Below, in pieces: positions 26,369 to 34,641 of a stretch of DNA of 64,000 nt. Location: the NCBI RefSeq assembly GCF_900100765.1, contig NZ_FNFO01000001.1, forward strand, positions 372,001-436,000. The letters run 5' to 3'. Each line of letters opens with the position of its first letter. Position 1 is the stretch's first letter. The DNA is from Catalinimonas alkaloidigena (GTDB lineage: Bacteria; Bacteroidota; Bacteroidia; Cytophagales; Flexibacteraceae). A program made the translations under genes and the position numbers. Below the pieces are notes generated by a model, which worked only from the letters and a program-made list of their open reading frames with translations, ran no database searches and had not been told where the DNA came from.

Positions 26369-27754
26369 TTACTGGCGTGCGGCCACCTGGTCTGGCGAAG
26401 CGTCCGATCCTTCTTTTTTCTCTTCGATGCGCACGTCATCGCCGTCTTTCAGCTTCTGAGAAACGGTGCGGAACGGACCCGACACCACCACTTCGCCTTC
26501 CTGCAAACCCGACAGAATCTCGATGTTGTCGAAGTCGCTGATGCCAGTTTTCACGGGGCGGCGCTCGGCTTTGCCGTCTTTCACCACGAACACTACTTCG
26601 ATGGGCTCGGCTCCGGGGCGAGTCTCCTGGGTGTTAGACGAGGCGTTCGGTCCCTCGTTGTTCTCACCCGGTTTTTTGTCGTCGTTCGGGCTGCGGGTCG
26701 TAACGGCCGCCAGCGGAACCGACAGCACATCCTGCCGGCGATCGGTGATGATTTCGACGGAGGCGGTCATGCCGGGACGGAACGGCGACACGGTTTTGAT
26801 GCCTTCGGCCAGGTCTTCGTACGATTCGTTCAGGATGCGCACCTTCACTTCAAATTCGGTAACGGCGTCGGTAGTCAGGGCCTCGTTCGCGGTGTTGGCG
26901 ATGGACGTCACAATGCCTTTGAATTCCTTGTCCAGGTACGAGTACGAGTCGACGTCGATGCGGGCCGTGTCGCCCACCTGCACCCGGATGATGTCGTTTT
27001 CGTTCACGTCGACCGCCACTTCCATATTATTGAGGTTGGCAATGCGCAGCATTTCCGTCCCGGCCATTTGCGACGTACCGACCACGCGTTCGCCCAGTTC
27101 GACGTCGAGCTTGGAGACCGTGCCGCTCATGGGCGCCAGAATGGACGTGCGGCGCAGGTTCTCCTGGGCTTCGTCGACGCCGGCCTGTGCGCTCGATACG
27201 TTGTAGCGGGCGGCCTGCGCATTTTGCCGGGCCGATTCTACCTCTTTCTGCGCCACTTCGTAGTCGGTCTTGATCTGTTCCCAGTCGGCTGCCGAAATCA
27301 CTTTCTGTTCGAAGAGCGACTTGTTCCGCTCGTAGTTGGCCTTTGCCTGGGCAAAGCGTGCTTCGGACTGCGCCACGGCGGCAGTAGCCTGCGAAAGGTT
27401 GGCGCGGTTGGTATTCAGGTTGGCCACGGCCCGGTCGACCAGTGACACGTAGTTGTCGGGGCGGATCTTCAGCAGCAGCTGTCCTTCTTTTACCGAGTCG
27501 CCTTCTTTGATGAGTAGTTCCACGATTTCGCCCGAAACGTCCGGCGAGATTTTGACTTCTACCTCGGGTTGTACTTTGCCGGAAGCGCTCACCATTTCGG
27601 TGATGTTGACCCGCTTGACGGGCGCGGTAGAGACCTGTTCGCCATTGGGTTCGCCCACCCAGCCCTGGCGCTTGGCCACCACTACGAAGAGGACCAGGAC
27701 GACCAGCACGACGCCTAAAATGATAAATATCCGGTTGCTAGATTTTTTAGCCAT
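26369..27754 (-). CDS. HlyD/MacA-type efflux periplasmic adaptor subunit
   Basis: I choose the ATG at 27754 ('MAKKSSNRIFIILGVVLVVLVLFVVVA'), giving 461 aa; an upstream TTG is less likely. One membrane anchor is followed by a biotinyl-lipoyl domain, a long coiled-coil hairpin (about 95-210, with heptads such as 'NRANLSQATAAVAQSEARFAQAK') and beta-barrel domains containing 'SPFRPGMTASVEI'. The C-terminus is highly charged. Adaptors join an inner-membrane pump to a TolC channel. The gene follows the TolC gene by 57 bases. No ABC, RND or MFS pump gene is adjacent: the transcript ends at the terminator after this gene. Confidence 0.92.
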   Translation of the reverse strand: MAKKSSNRIFIILGVVLVVLVLFVVVAKRQGWVGEPNGEQVSTAPVKRVNITEMVSASGKVQPEVEVKISPDVSGEIVELLIKEGDSVKEGQLLLKIRPDNYVSLVDRAVANLNTNRANLSQATAAVAQSEARFAQAKANYERNKSLFEQKVISAADWEQIKTDYEVAQKEVESARQNAQAARYNVSSAQAGVDEAQENLRRTSILAPMSGTVSKLDVELGERVVGTSQMAGTEMLRIANLNNMEVAVDVNENDIIRVQVGDTARIDVDSYSYLDKEFKGIVTSIANTANEALTTDAVTEFEVKVRILNESYEDLAEGIKTVSPFRPGMTASVEIITDRRQDVLSVPLAAVTTRSPNDDKKPGENNEGPNASSNTQETRPGAEPIEVVFVVKDGKAERRPVKTGISDFDNIEILSGLQEGEVVVSGPFRTVSQKLKDGDDVRIEEKKEGSDASPDQVAARQ

Positions 27755-27811
27755 GAGTTGCAAGTGAGTAGAGAGGTGAAGGATCGGGGACGCGGGTTGA
27801 TCGGCACCCGA

Positions 27812-29284
27812 TTAAAGTTTAATGGGCTTTCCTTCGTAGAAATCAAGCACTTTCTTTTTAAAGATGTAATCGTATTTCGCCTCCAGCAGGTTCGACTCTG
27901 CGTTGTTCAGGTTGTTGCGCGACAGCGAATAGTCGAGGGCGTTGAGCGCACCGACGTTGAACCGTTGCTCGGCCACCCGGGCGTTTTCGCGCAGGGCGGT
28001 GATCTGGCGCTGCGAGGCGGCGTACCGCTTGGCGGCGGCCCGGGCGTCGTTGTACGCCTGTTCGATGGTCTGGCGCAACTGGTTGCGGGTTTCCTGGGCG
28101 GTGATTTGGGCGCGGCGGGCGTTGATGTTGGCGTTGGCCACGTTGGTGCGCGCCTGCCAGTTGTTCAGAATCGGGATGGTCAGGCTCAGGCCCACCGATT
28201 GGTTGAAGTTGCTGTTGATCTGCTCCCAGAACGGCACCTGTTCTACCCCCCCCGAACCGCTCGACCCGGATTCGAACAGCGAGGCCGGTACCGGCAAGTA
28301 GCCTTCGTCGCGGGTCTGGATGTAAATCAGGTTGGGGCTCGAGGGTTCCGACGAACTGGTCAGCGTGCGTACACGTGCACTGGAAAAGCCCGAAAACAGG
28401 CTGCCGTTGAGCGATAGACGCGGATAGTACTGGCCTTTGGCAACCTTCAGGTTCCAGAGCGCCCCTTCGACCCGTAGGTCGGCCGCTTTGATCTGAGGTT
28501 GGGTGTTGACCGCTTCCAGGTACACGGCGGTGGGCAGGCTGAGTTCGATCTGATCGGTAGCCAGCAGGTCGTCCAGCTCCGGCGTCACGACGTTGAAATT
28601 ATCGCTGACCGGGAGTTGCAACAGTTGCTGCAATTGCAATTCGGCCAAATCGAGTTGGTTCTGCGCGTTGATCACCGACAGTTCATCGGTAGCAAGTTGC
28701 GATTCCAGCTCCAACAGGTTGGCTTCCGGCGCGGCTCCGGCGTCCACCAGGCGGCGGGTGCGTTCCGTCTGCTCCTGCGAGTTGGCCACCTGATACTGCG
28801 CCCGCTGCAACAGCTCCTTGGCCAGCAGAATGTTCAAGTAATTGGCCGCCACACTCAGGCGGGTGTCGTTGCGGGCCGTTTCGATGTCGGCCTTCGAGGC
28901 GTCGAGTTCGCTTTTCTGAGCCTTGATCGACGTCCGGTTGGCAAACCCGTTGAAGAGCGGCACGCTGGCCTGCACGCCGAAGTTGTTGGTGCGGATCTGC
29001 TGGTTGATGAACGTGTTGGTGGTGGGGTCGGCGTTTCGTCCGAACTGGTAGTTGTGGCTGGCCTGTGCGTTGAGGGTCGGGGCCAGGTTGATTTGCGACT
29101 GCAACAGCGCCGCATCCGACTGCTCGGCGTTGAGCGCGGCACGTTGGATGGTCAGGTTGTTCTCGACGGCATAGTTGACGGCTTCTTCCAGCGTCCAGAC
29201 CCCTTTGGAGGAGGTCTCCTGTGCTTGCGTGGCAAAAAAAGGACTGCCCAGCAGAAGCATTAGGCAAAGCGTACGGATGTTCAT
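27812..29284 (-). CDS. TolC family outer membrane efflux protein
   Basis: This 490-aa protein has a signal peptide ('MNIRTLCLMLLLGSPFFATQAQ') and two OEP repeats typical of TolC. Each repeat has long helices, for example 'LQRAQYQVANSQEQTERTRRLVDAGAAPEANLLE' in part and 'LRENARVAEQRFNVGALNALDYSLSRNNL', joined by beta segments that enter the outer membrane. It forms a trimeric exit duct for efflux or type I secretion. A serine/glycine-rich segment ('SSGSGGVEQVP') lies in an external loop. It is first in a two-gene operon with the adaptor gene. Confidence 0.93.
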   Translation of the reverse strand: MNIRTLCLMLLLGSPFFATQAQETSSKGVWTLEEAVNYAVENNLTIQRAALNAEQSDAALLQSQINLAPTLNAQASHNYQFGRNADPTTNTFINQQIRTNNFGVQASVPLFNGFANRTSIKAQKSELDASKADIETARNDTRLSVAANYLNILLAKELLQRAQYQVANSQEQTERTRRLVDAGAAPEANLLELESQLATDELSVINAQNQLDLAELQLQQLLQLPVSDNFNVVTPELDDLLATDQIELSLPTAVYLEAVNTQPQIKAADLRVEGALWNLKVAKGQYYPRLSLNGSLFSGFSSARVRTLTSSSEPSSPNLIYIQTRDEGYLPVPASLFESGSSGSGGVEQVPFWEQINSNFNQSVGLSLTIPILNNWQARTNVANANINARRAQITAQETRNQLRQTIEQAYNDARAAAKRYAASQRQITALRENARVAEQRFNVGALNALDYSLSRNNLNNAESNLLEAKYDYIFKKKVLDFYEGKPIKL

Positions 29285-29682
29285 GGTGATCGGAGGATAA
29301 GGTCAGGCGTCAGATGAAACGATAGAACAGCGCGGAAACGAAACGTTGTGTACCCTACAAAGTCCGTTTCTCTCGCTAGCAATATTACCCATCGTTCTAC
29401 AAACCCAAAGAGCCAGTAGTACCAATGGTAGCAGAATCGTGTGAGCGGAAAGAATGGCGTGGTCCCCCGGAGGAGGGGAAGCGTGTGGGCATCGGGGCGT
29501 GCCGGTCGGCCTGCAAAGTGCGCCGCAGGCGAAGTGCCGGAAAAATTCCCGCATCGATCGATTAAACCGCGCAGACCAGGCCGATCGGGTTGGTGCAGTG
29601 CGGGTTCCTGCTAGTTTTGTGTATCTTGCCTTTCTGCAATTGTTTTACTGTCCGACCTCCTTTTGATTTCCTACGGAACGCT
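29285..29682. other. divergent intergenic region of about 400 bp
   Basis: No gene is seen. The region separates the TolC operon (minus) from the PIG-L operon (plus). The plus-strand promoter at 29590-29619 is convincing. For the minus strand I see no clear TANNTTTG box. Confidence 0.55.
29590..29619 (+). promoter_or_regulatory. promoter of the PIG-L deacetylase operon
   Basis: TTG at 29590-29592 is separated by 19 bases from TAGTTTTG at 29612-29619, a good Bacteroidota promoter. The ATG follows 64 bases after the -7 box. Confidence 0.65.
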
Positions 29683-32205
29683 ATGAAAAATTTTGTTCGC
29701 CTGTACATGGTCCTGTGTCTGTGCGGTCCGATTTTCCAGACAAGCGCTCAAGCTCCCGATGCGGCATCGATCCGGCAACAGCTGGAACGGCTCAATACCT
29801 GTGCCACGGTGCTGTACATGGCGGCGCACCCCGACGATGAAAATACGGCGATGATTGCCTGGCTGGTGGGCGAACGCCACGCCCGCACCGGCTACCTGGC
29901 GCTGACGCGGGGCGACGGCGGGCAGAACCTGATCGGCCTGGAATTGCGCGAGCAGTTGGGCCTGATCCGCACGCAGGAACTGCTGGCGGCTCGGCGACTC
30001 GACGGTGGCGAGCAGTTCTTCACCCGGGCGAACGATTTCGGCTTCTCGAAGTCGCCGGAAGAGGCGTTCGAAATCTGGGGAAAAGATCAGGTGTTTTCCG
30101 ATGCCGTGTGGGTTATTCGCAACTTTCGACCCGACATCATCATCGCCCGCTTCCCGACCAACGGCGACGGCGGACACGGCCACCACACGGCCTCGGCCAT
30201 TCTGGCGGAAGAGGCCTACAAAGCCGCGGCCGATCCCAAGCAATTCCCGGAACAACTGAAATACGTCAAGCCCTGGCAGGTCAAACACGTGTACCAGAAT
30301 GCCTGGCAACCGAAAGACTCCAGTTCCGTCATCCACGTCGATCTGGGAACCTACAATCCTGTGCTGGGCAAATCGTACGGCGAAATTGCCGCCGAAAGCC
30401 GGAGCATGCACAAAAGCCAGGGCTTCGGCGCGGCAAAGCTGCGCGGCAAACGCATCGATTTTCTGAACGTGATGGCCGGGCCGCCGCTCAAAGGCGACGT
30501 GACCAAAGCCGATCCGTTTCAGGGCGTGGACCTGACCTGGGGACGCATCAAAGGGGGCAAAGCGGCCGGGGAACTGGTGGCGCAGGCGCTCCGCGCGTAC
30601 GAGCCGGCGCATCCTGAGAAACTGTTGCCAACGCTGGCCGCCGCCTATCGGGAGGTGCAGAAGCTGCAAGATCCTTACTGGAAAAGCCTAAAGTCAGCGC
30701 AACTGCAAAAGCTGATGACCGACTGTGCCGGTTTGTGGCTAGAGGCGCGTACGCCCAGCATTTACGTCTCACCCGGCGACAGCCTGGTGGTGACAGCTAC
30801 GGCCATCAACCGCCTGGGAGCCCCCGTTACGTGGCAGAAAATTGCCTTTCCGAGCAACGTGGATACGTCCATGGCGCTGGCCTTGCCGACCAACGAGGTA
30901 ACGTCGTTTACGCGGGCGTTGGTGGTGCCGTCGGAAACGCCGGTCTCGCAGCCGTACTGGCTGGAAAAAACGCCGACCCTGGGCCTCTATCAGGTAGACG
31001 ACCCGCAGAAGATCGGGCAACCCGAAAGTTCGGCTCCTTTTTCCGTAGGCATGGACCTGGAAATCGTAGGCGTACCGCTGCACTACGACGTGCCGTTGCG
31101 CTACGTGTGGGTCGACCCGGTGCAGGGCGAGTTGCAACGCAACCTGGCCGTGCGCCCCCCGGTAATGGTCAACTTGGCCGAAGACGTGATTACGTTCGTA
31201 AACGGCGAAACCAAACCGGTCACGATCCGACTGAAGGCCGGACGCGATAGCCTGTCCGGCGAAGCCCGATTGCAGGTCCCGGCCGGATGGACAGTGAGCC
31301 CGGCACAGCAGGCATACGCCATTGCCCAAAAAGAAGGCGAGGTTCGCCTCACCTTTCAGGTTTCGCCGGGCCGTAGCGCCGGAAACAGCACCGAAACGCT
31401 CCGCGCTGTGGCCACGACCGGCGATGGTCGCACTTACGACCGGGGCCTTCTGACGGTAGATTATCCACACATTCCGGTACAGACGCTCTTTCCGCCCGCA
31501 GAAGCCCGGCTGGTGAAGCTGGACATGCAGGTTGCCGGGCGCAACATCGGCTACATTCCCGGTGCGGGCGATAAAATTCCGGACGGATTACGGCAGGTGG
31601 GCTATCAGGTAACGGAACTGAGTGATGCGTACCTGGCCGAAGGCGATCTGTCGCGTTTCGATGCGATTGTGGTCGGCATCCGGGCCTACAACGTGAACGA
31701 CCGGATGGCCTATTACCAGCCCCGGTTGTTGTCATACGTAGAAAAGGGCGGCGTGCTGGTAGAACAATACAACACGAGCTATGGTCTGAAGCTGCCGCAA
31801 ATCGGCCCGTACGAGTTCACCATCGGGCGGCGCGAGCGCGTCACGAAAGAAGAAGCGCCCATTACGTACCTGAACGCCAAGCATCCGCTGTTGCACTATC
31901 CCAACGAACTGACCAAAGCCGATTTCGACGGCTGGGTGCAGGAGCGAGGCCTTTATTTTGCTAACAAATGGGACACGCGGTACGACACACTTCTGGTGGC
32001 GAACGATCCGGGCGAGGAGCCGATGGCGGGGGGATTGCTGTATACCAAGTATGGCAAAGGGGCGTTCGTGTACACCGGCTATTCCTTCTTTCGGCAGTTG
32101 CCGGCCGGAGTGCCCGGGGCGTTTCGTCTGTTCTCCAACCTGCTGGCCGGGGGGCTGACCGAACCACGAAAAGCCGACGAGGGAACCGCAGAAACCGGGA
32201 AATAA
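29683..32205 (+). CDS. PIG-L family deacetylase with C-terminal accessory domains, secreted
   Basis: I choose the ATG at 29683, giving 840 aa with a signal peptide ('MKNFVRLYMVLCLCGPIFQTSAQ'); the frame upstream is promoter DNA. The PIG-L/LmbE zinc motif AHPDDE is at residues 48-53, and the third histidine is in 'GDGGHGHHTASAIL'. These enzymes remove N-acetyl groups from GlcNAc-type sugars. The remaining about 550 residues are not catalytic: strand-rich Ig/NEW3-like segments ('VTIRLKAGRDSLSGEARLQVPAGWTVSP') and a terminal glutamine-amidotransferase-like domain ('AIVVGIRAYNVNDRM'). A 45-aa membrane peptide and an SSS symporter follow on the same strand, suggesting uptake and deacetylation of a sugar. 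Confidence 0.88.
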   Translation: MKNFVRLYMVLCLCGPIFQTSAQAPDAASIRQQLERLNTCATVLYMAAHPDDENTAMIAWLVGERHARTGYLALTRGDGGQNLIGLELREQLGLIRTQELLAARRLDGGEQFFTRANDFGFSKSPEEAFEIWGKDQVFSDAVWVIRNFRPDIIIARFPTNGDGGHGHHTASAILAEEAYKAAADPKQFPEQLKYVKPWQVKHVYQNAWQPKDSSSVIHVDLGTYNPVLGKSYGEIAAESRSMHKSQGFGAAKLRGKRIDFLNVMAGPPLKGDVTKADPFQGVDLTWGRIKGGKAAGELVAQALRAYEPAHPEKLLPTLAAAYREVQKLQDPYWKSLKSAQLQKLMTDCAGLWLEARTPSIYVSPGDSLVVTATAINRLGAPVTWQKIAFPSNVDTSMALALPTNEVTSFTRALVVPSETPVSQPYWLEKTPTLGLYQVDDPQKIGQPESSAPFSVGMDLEIVGVPLHYDVPLRYVWVDPVQGELQRNLAVRPPVMVNLAEDVITFVNGETKPVTIRLKAGRDSLSGEARLQVPAGWTVSPAQQAYAIAQKEGEVRLTFQVSPGRSAGNSTETLRAVATTGDGRTYDRGLLTVDYPHIPVQTLFPPAEARLVKLDMQVAGRNIGYIPGAGDKIPDGLRQVGYQVTELSDAYLAEGDLSRFDAIVVGIRAYNVNDRMAYYQPRLLSYVEKGGVLVEQYNTSYGLKLPQIGPYEFTIGRRERVTKEEAPITYLNAKHPLLHYPNELTKADFDGWVQERGLYFANKWDTRYDTLLVANDPGEEPMAGGLLYTKYGKGAFVYTGYSFFRQLPAGVPGAFRLFSNLLAGGLTEPRKADEGTAETGK

Positions 32206-32263
32206 TCCCTTTTCGAGAACGATTTTTGCTCCGACCTCTTCAACATTCTGTATACAACCCACT

Positions 32264-32401
32264 TTGATTTTGAGTCACGAACTTCCACCCGACGAAAAAC
32301 CGCCCTTCTTCCGAACTTGGCCGCACTTGTATACCGCCGTGCTGATCCACCTGGTCGCGCTGGTGCTTTTCTTTTACTGGTTCACCCACCATTATAACTA
32401 G
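32264..32401 (+). CDS. 45-residue single-pass membrane peptide, TTG start
   Basis: This small frame begins with TTG at 32264 (a second TTG at 32270 is possible) and ends with TAG at 32399-32401. It reads 'MILSHELPPDEKPPFFRTWP', then a helix, 'LYTAVLIHLVALVLFFYWF', and ends 'THHYN'. The polar, proline-rich N-terminus with a single C-terminal membrane helix looks like a small transporter-associated subunit. It sits 58 bases after the PIG-L gene and 11 bases before the SSS symporter gene, so it is in the operon. I believe similar small proteins occur between such genes in other Bacteroidota, which is recollection rather than evidence from this window. Confidence 0.65.
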   Translation: MILSHELPPDEKPPFFRTWPHLYTAVLIHLVALVLFFYWFTHHYN

Positions 32402-32412
32402 ACAACCACCGC

Positions 32413-34116
32413 ATGCGCACGCTCGATTGGATTGTGCTGGTCAGTACCCTGGTTTTTATTGTAGTCTACGGCATCTGGAAAACGCGCGGCAACCGCGACA
32501 TGCAGGGCTATTTGCTCGCTAACAAATCCATGCCGTGGTACGTCGTCGGGCTGTCGATCATGGCGACACAGGCCAGCGCCATCACGTTTCTGTCGGCTCC
32601 GGGGTTGGGGTATTCAGGAAATATGCGGTTTGTGCAGTTCTACTTGGGACTGCCGTTGGCCATGGTGGTGCTGTGTATTTTCTTCGTGCCGCTCTACCAC
32701 CGCCTCAACGTCTACACCGCCTACGAATACCTGGAAAGCCGTTTCGATCTAAAGACCCGCGGATTGGCGGCGGCGCTTTTCCTCTTGTCACGCGGCTTGG
32801 CAGCTGGGCTGACGATTTATGCGCCTTCGCTGATTCTGTCGACCATCCTCGACTGGAACGTCACGTGGACGAACCTGGTGATCGGCGGCCTGGTGATTGT
32901 CTACACCGTTTCGGGAGGGACGGCGGCTGTCAGCCAGACGCAAAAGCAACAGATGGCCGTCATTCTGGTGGGGTTGGTGGTCGCCTTTGGCGTGATGGTG
33001 TCCATGCTGCCCGAAGAACTTTCGTTCGGTGAAGCCATGCACGTGGCGGGAAAAATGGGGCGCTTGCAGGCGTTCGATCCCAGTTTTGACCTGAACGACC
33101 GCTACACCCTCTGGTCCGGGCTGATCGGTGGTTTCTTCCTGTTCATGTCCTATTTCGGTACGGATCAGTCGCAGGTCGGGCGCTACTTGTCGGGTCGTTC
33201 GGTGGGGCAGAGCCGACTGGGGCTGTTGTTCAACGGAATTCTGAAAATTCCTATGCAGTTCTGCATTCTGTTCATCGGCTCCATCCTGTTTGTGTTTTAC
33301 CTGTACGAACGCCCACCGGTGTTTTTCAACGAAGTGGAGACGCAACGGCTGGCCGAAAGCCCACTGGCCGACCAGTACCAGGTGCTGGAGCAGGAACACA
33401 ACCGCCTCTTTACCGAGCGACAGCAGCACGTGGACGCGCTGGTGCAGGCACTCCGCAGCGAGGACGAAGCGCGCATTGACGCCGCCACCGAAGCCGCGCA
33501 AGCCAGCGTGGCTGACATGGATGCGGTGCGCGACCGGGTAATCGAACTGATGACCCAAAACGATAGCCAGGCGGATACTAACGACACCAATTACATTTTC
33601 CTCGCGTTCGTGACGCGCTACCTGCCCGCGGGTCTGGTAGGGCTGCTGATTGCCGTGATTTTTTCCGCCTCCATGTCGTCTACTTCCTCGGAACTAAACG
33701 CGCTGGCGTCCACCACCATTGTCGACCTCTACCGCCGCATCTGGCGACCCGGGCGCAGCGATGACCATTACCTGCAAGCCTCGAAAGTCATTACGGTGCT
33801 GTGGGGGGGGTATGCCATTCTGGTCGCGATGTACGCCAGCCAGTTGGGGAACCTCCTGGAAGCGGTCAACGAGCTCGGGTCGCTGTTCTACGGGGCTGTA
33901 CTAGGCATTTTCGCCGTGGCCTTTTTTCTGCGTTCTGTGCAGGGCGGGCAGGTTTTCTACGCGGCCTTGCTGGCCGAAGGCGTAGTGCTGCTTTGTTATA
34001 AATTCACCGAGATCGGCTTCCTATGGTACAATGTGATTGGCTGCCTTCTGGTGGTTGTACTGACATTGGTCTTAGATATGTTCAATAAATCAGCGATAAA
34101 ATCACGATCGAAATAG
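32413..34116 (+). CDS. SSS family sodium:solute symporter
   Basis: This 567-aa inner membrane protein has about 13 membrane helices of the LeuT-like SSS fold. Typical segments are 'SIMATQASAITFLSAPGLGYSGNMRFVQFYLG', 'YTAYEYLESRFDLKTRGLAAALFLLSRG' in part, and 'VIFSASMSSTSSELNALASTTIVDLYRR', which holds the sodium-site serines. Between the helices near 290 and 385 lies a hydrophilic, strongly helical insert of about 85 residues ('EQEHNRLFTERQQHVDALVQ'). The gene follows the PIG-L deacetylase and the small membrane peptide, so the substrate is probably the sugar or amino-sugar conjugate handled by the deacetylase. That is inference. Confidence 0.9.
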   Translation: MRTLDWIVLVSTLVFIVVYGIWKTRGNRDMQGYLLANKSMPWYVVGLSIMATQASAITFLSAPGLGYSGNMRFVQFYLGLPLAMVVLCIFFVPLYHRLNVYTAYEYLESRFDLKTRGLAAALFLLSRGLAAGLTIYAPSLILSTILDWNVTWTNLVIGGLVIVYTVSGGTAAVSQTQKQQMAVILVGLVVAFGVMVSMLPEELSFGEAMHVAGKMGRLQAFDPSFDLNDRYTLWSGLIGGFFLFMSYFGTDQSQVGRYLSGRSVGQSRLGLLFNGILKIPMQFCILFIGSILFVFYLYERPPVFFNEVETQRLAESPLADQYQVLEQEHNRLFTERQQHVDALVQALRSEDEARIDAATEAAQASVADMDAVRDRVIELMTQNDSQADTNDTNYIFLAFVTRYLPAGLVGLLIAVIFSASMSSTSSELNALASTTIVDLYRRIWRPGRSDDHYLQASKVITVLWGGYAILVAMYASQLGNLLEAVNELGSLFYGAVLGIFAVAFFLRSVQGGQVFYAALLAEGVVLLCYKFTEIGFLWYNVIGCLLVVVLTLVLDMFNKSAIKSRSK

Positions 34117-34213
34117 GATTTAATTTATACGGCATTGACCGTAAATATTACTTCCTAAGCTTTACGACCGCTCTGGTTTTTTTATAACGCCTGAAAGGGT
34201 GAGATTTGTTATT

Positions 34214-34471
34214 ATGAAAAAGACGATCTCTACCCTGGCTTTTACGTTTCTTCTCACGGCCTGTTTAAGTGCTCTGCCTGCAGAAGCATTCGCTACAGCG
34301 GCAGGAACAACCCATACCGAAATGGGGCCTGGTAAGAAAGAAGAAGCGAAGAAGAAAACGGAGGTGAAGAAAGCCAGCAAAGCACCGAATCGTATTGAGC
34401 AGTTTGCCAAGCAGCAGAAAAAAAAGAAAAAAATCTCGAAGCGGCAGTTGCACATGGCCAAAAGCGGATAG
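34214..34471 (+). CDS. small lysine-rich secreted protein, unknown function
   Basis: I choose the ATG at 34214 ('MKKTISTLAFTFLLTACLSALPAEAF'), giving 85 aa; an upstream ATG would add five residues before the signal peptide. The cysteine in 'LLTACLS' could be a lipobox, but signal peptidase I cleavage after 'AEAFA' is also plausible. The mature part is very basic and disordered, with runs such as 'KKEEAKKKTEVKKASK' and 'QQKKKKKISKRQ'. I do not recognise it. A DNA-, RNA- or envelope-polyanion-binding role would suit the charge, without proof. A terminator follows. Confidence 0.6.
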   Translation: MKKTISTLAFTFLLTACLSALPAEAFATAAGTTHTEMGPGKKEEAKKKTEVKKASKAPNRIEQFAKQQKKKKKISKRQLHMAKSG

Positions 34472-34507
34472 TCCGAAAAATCAACCGGCCATGAGCCGCC
34501 TATCATA

Positions 34508-34550
34508 AAAGCGCCCGTCCTGGAAACTTCCAGGGCGGGCGCTTGCTTTT
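34508..34550 (+). terminator. intrinsic terminator
   Basis: The arms agcgcccgtcctgg and ccagggcgggcgct (one G-T pair) are followed by gctttt on the plus strand. It lies just after the small lysine-rich protein gene. Confidence 0.75.
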
Positions 34551-34641
34551 CGGCGCTATGGTTCCGGGAAGGGAGCATGCCTTCGAGGTGGACCCAACCA
34601 ACCTGCACCGGAGAACTTCGTGGGGCGATGGCCTGGGTTAC

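Noticed and set aside
27755-27763. TTG start three codons upstream of the adaptor ATG
   Set aside because: The ATG at 27754 is adjacent, gives a normal anchor sequence, and needs no rare start codon.
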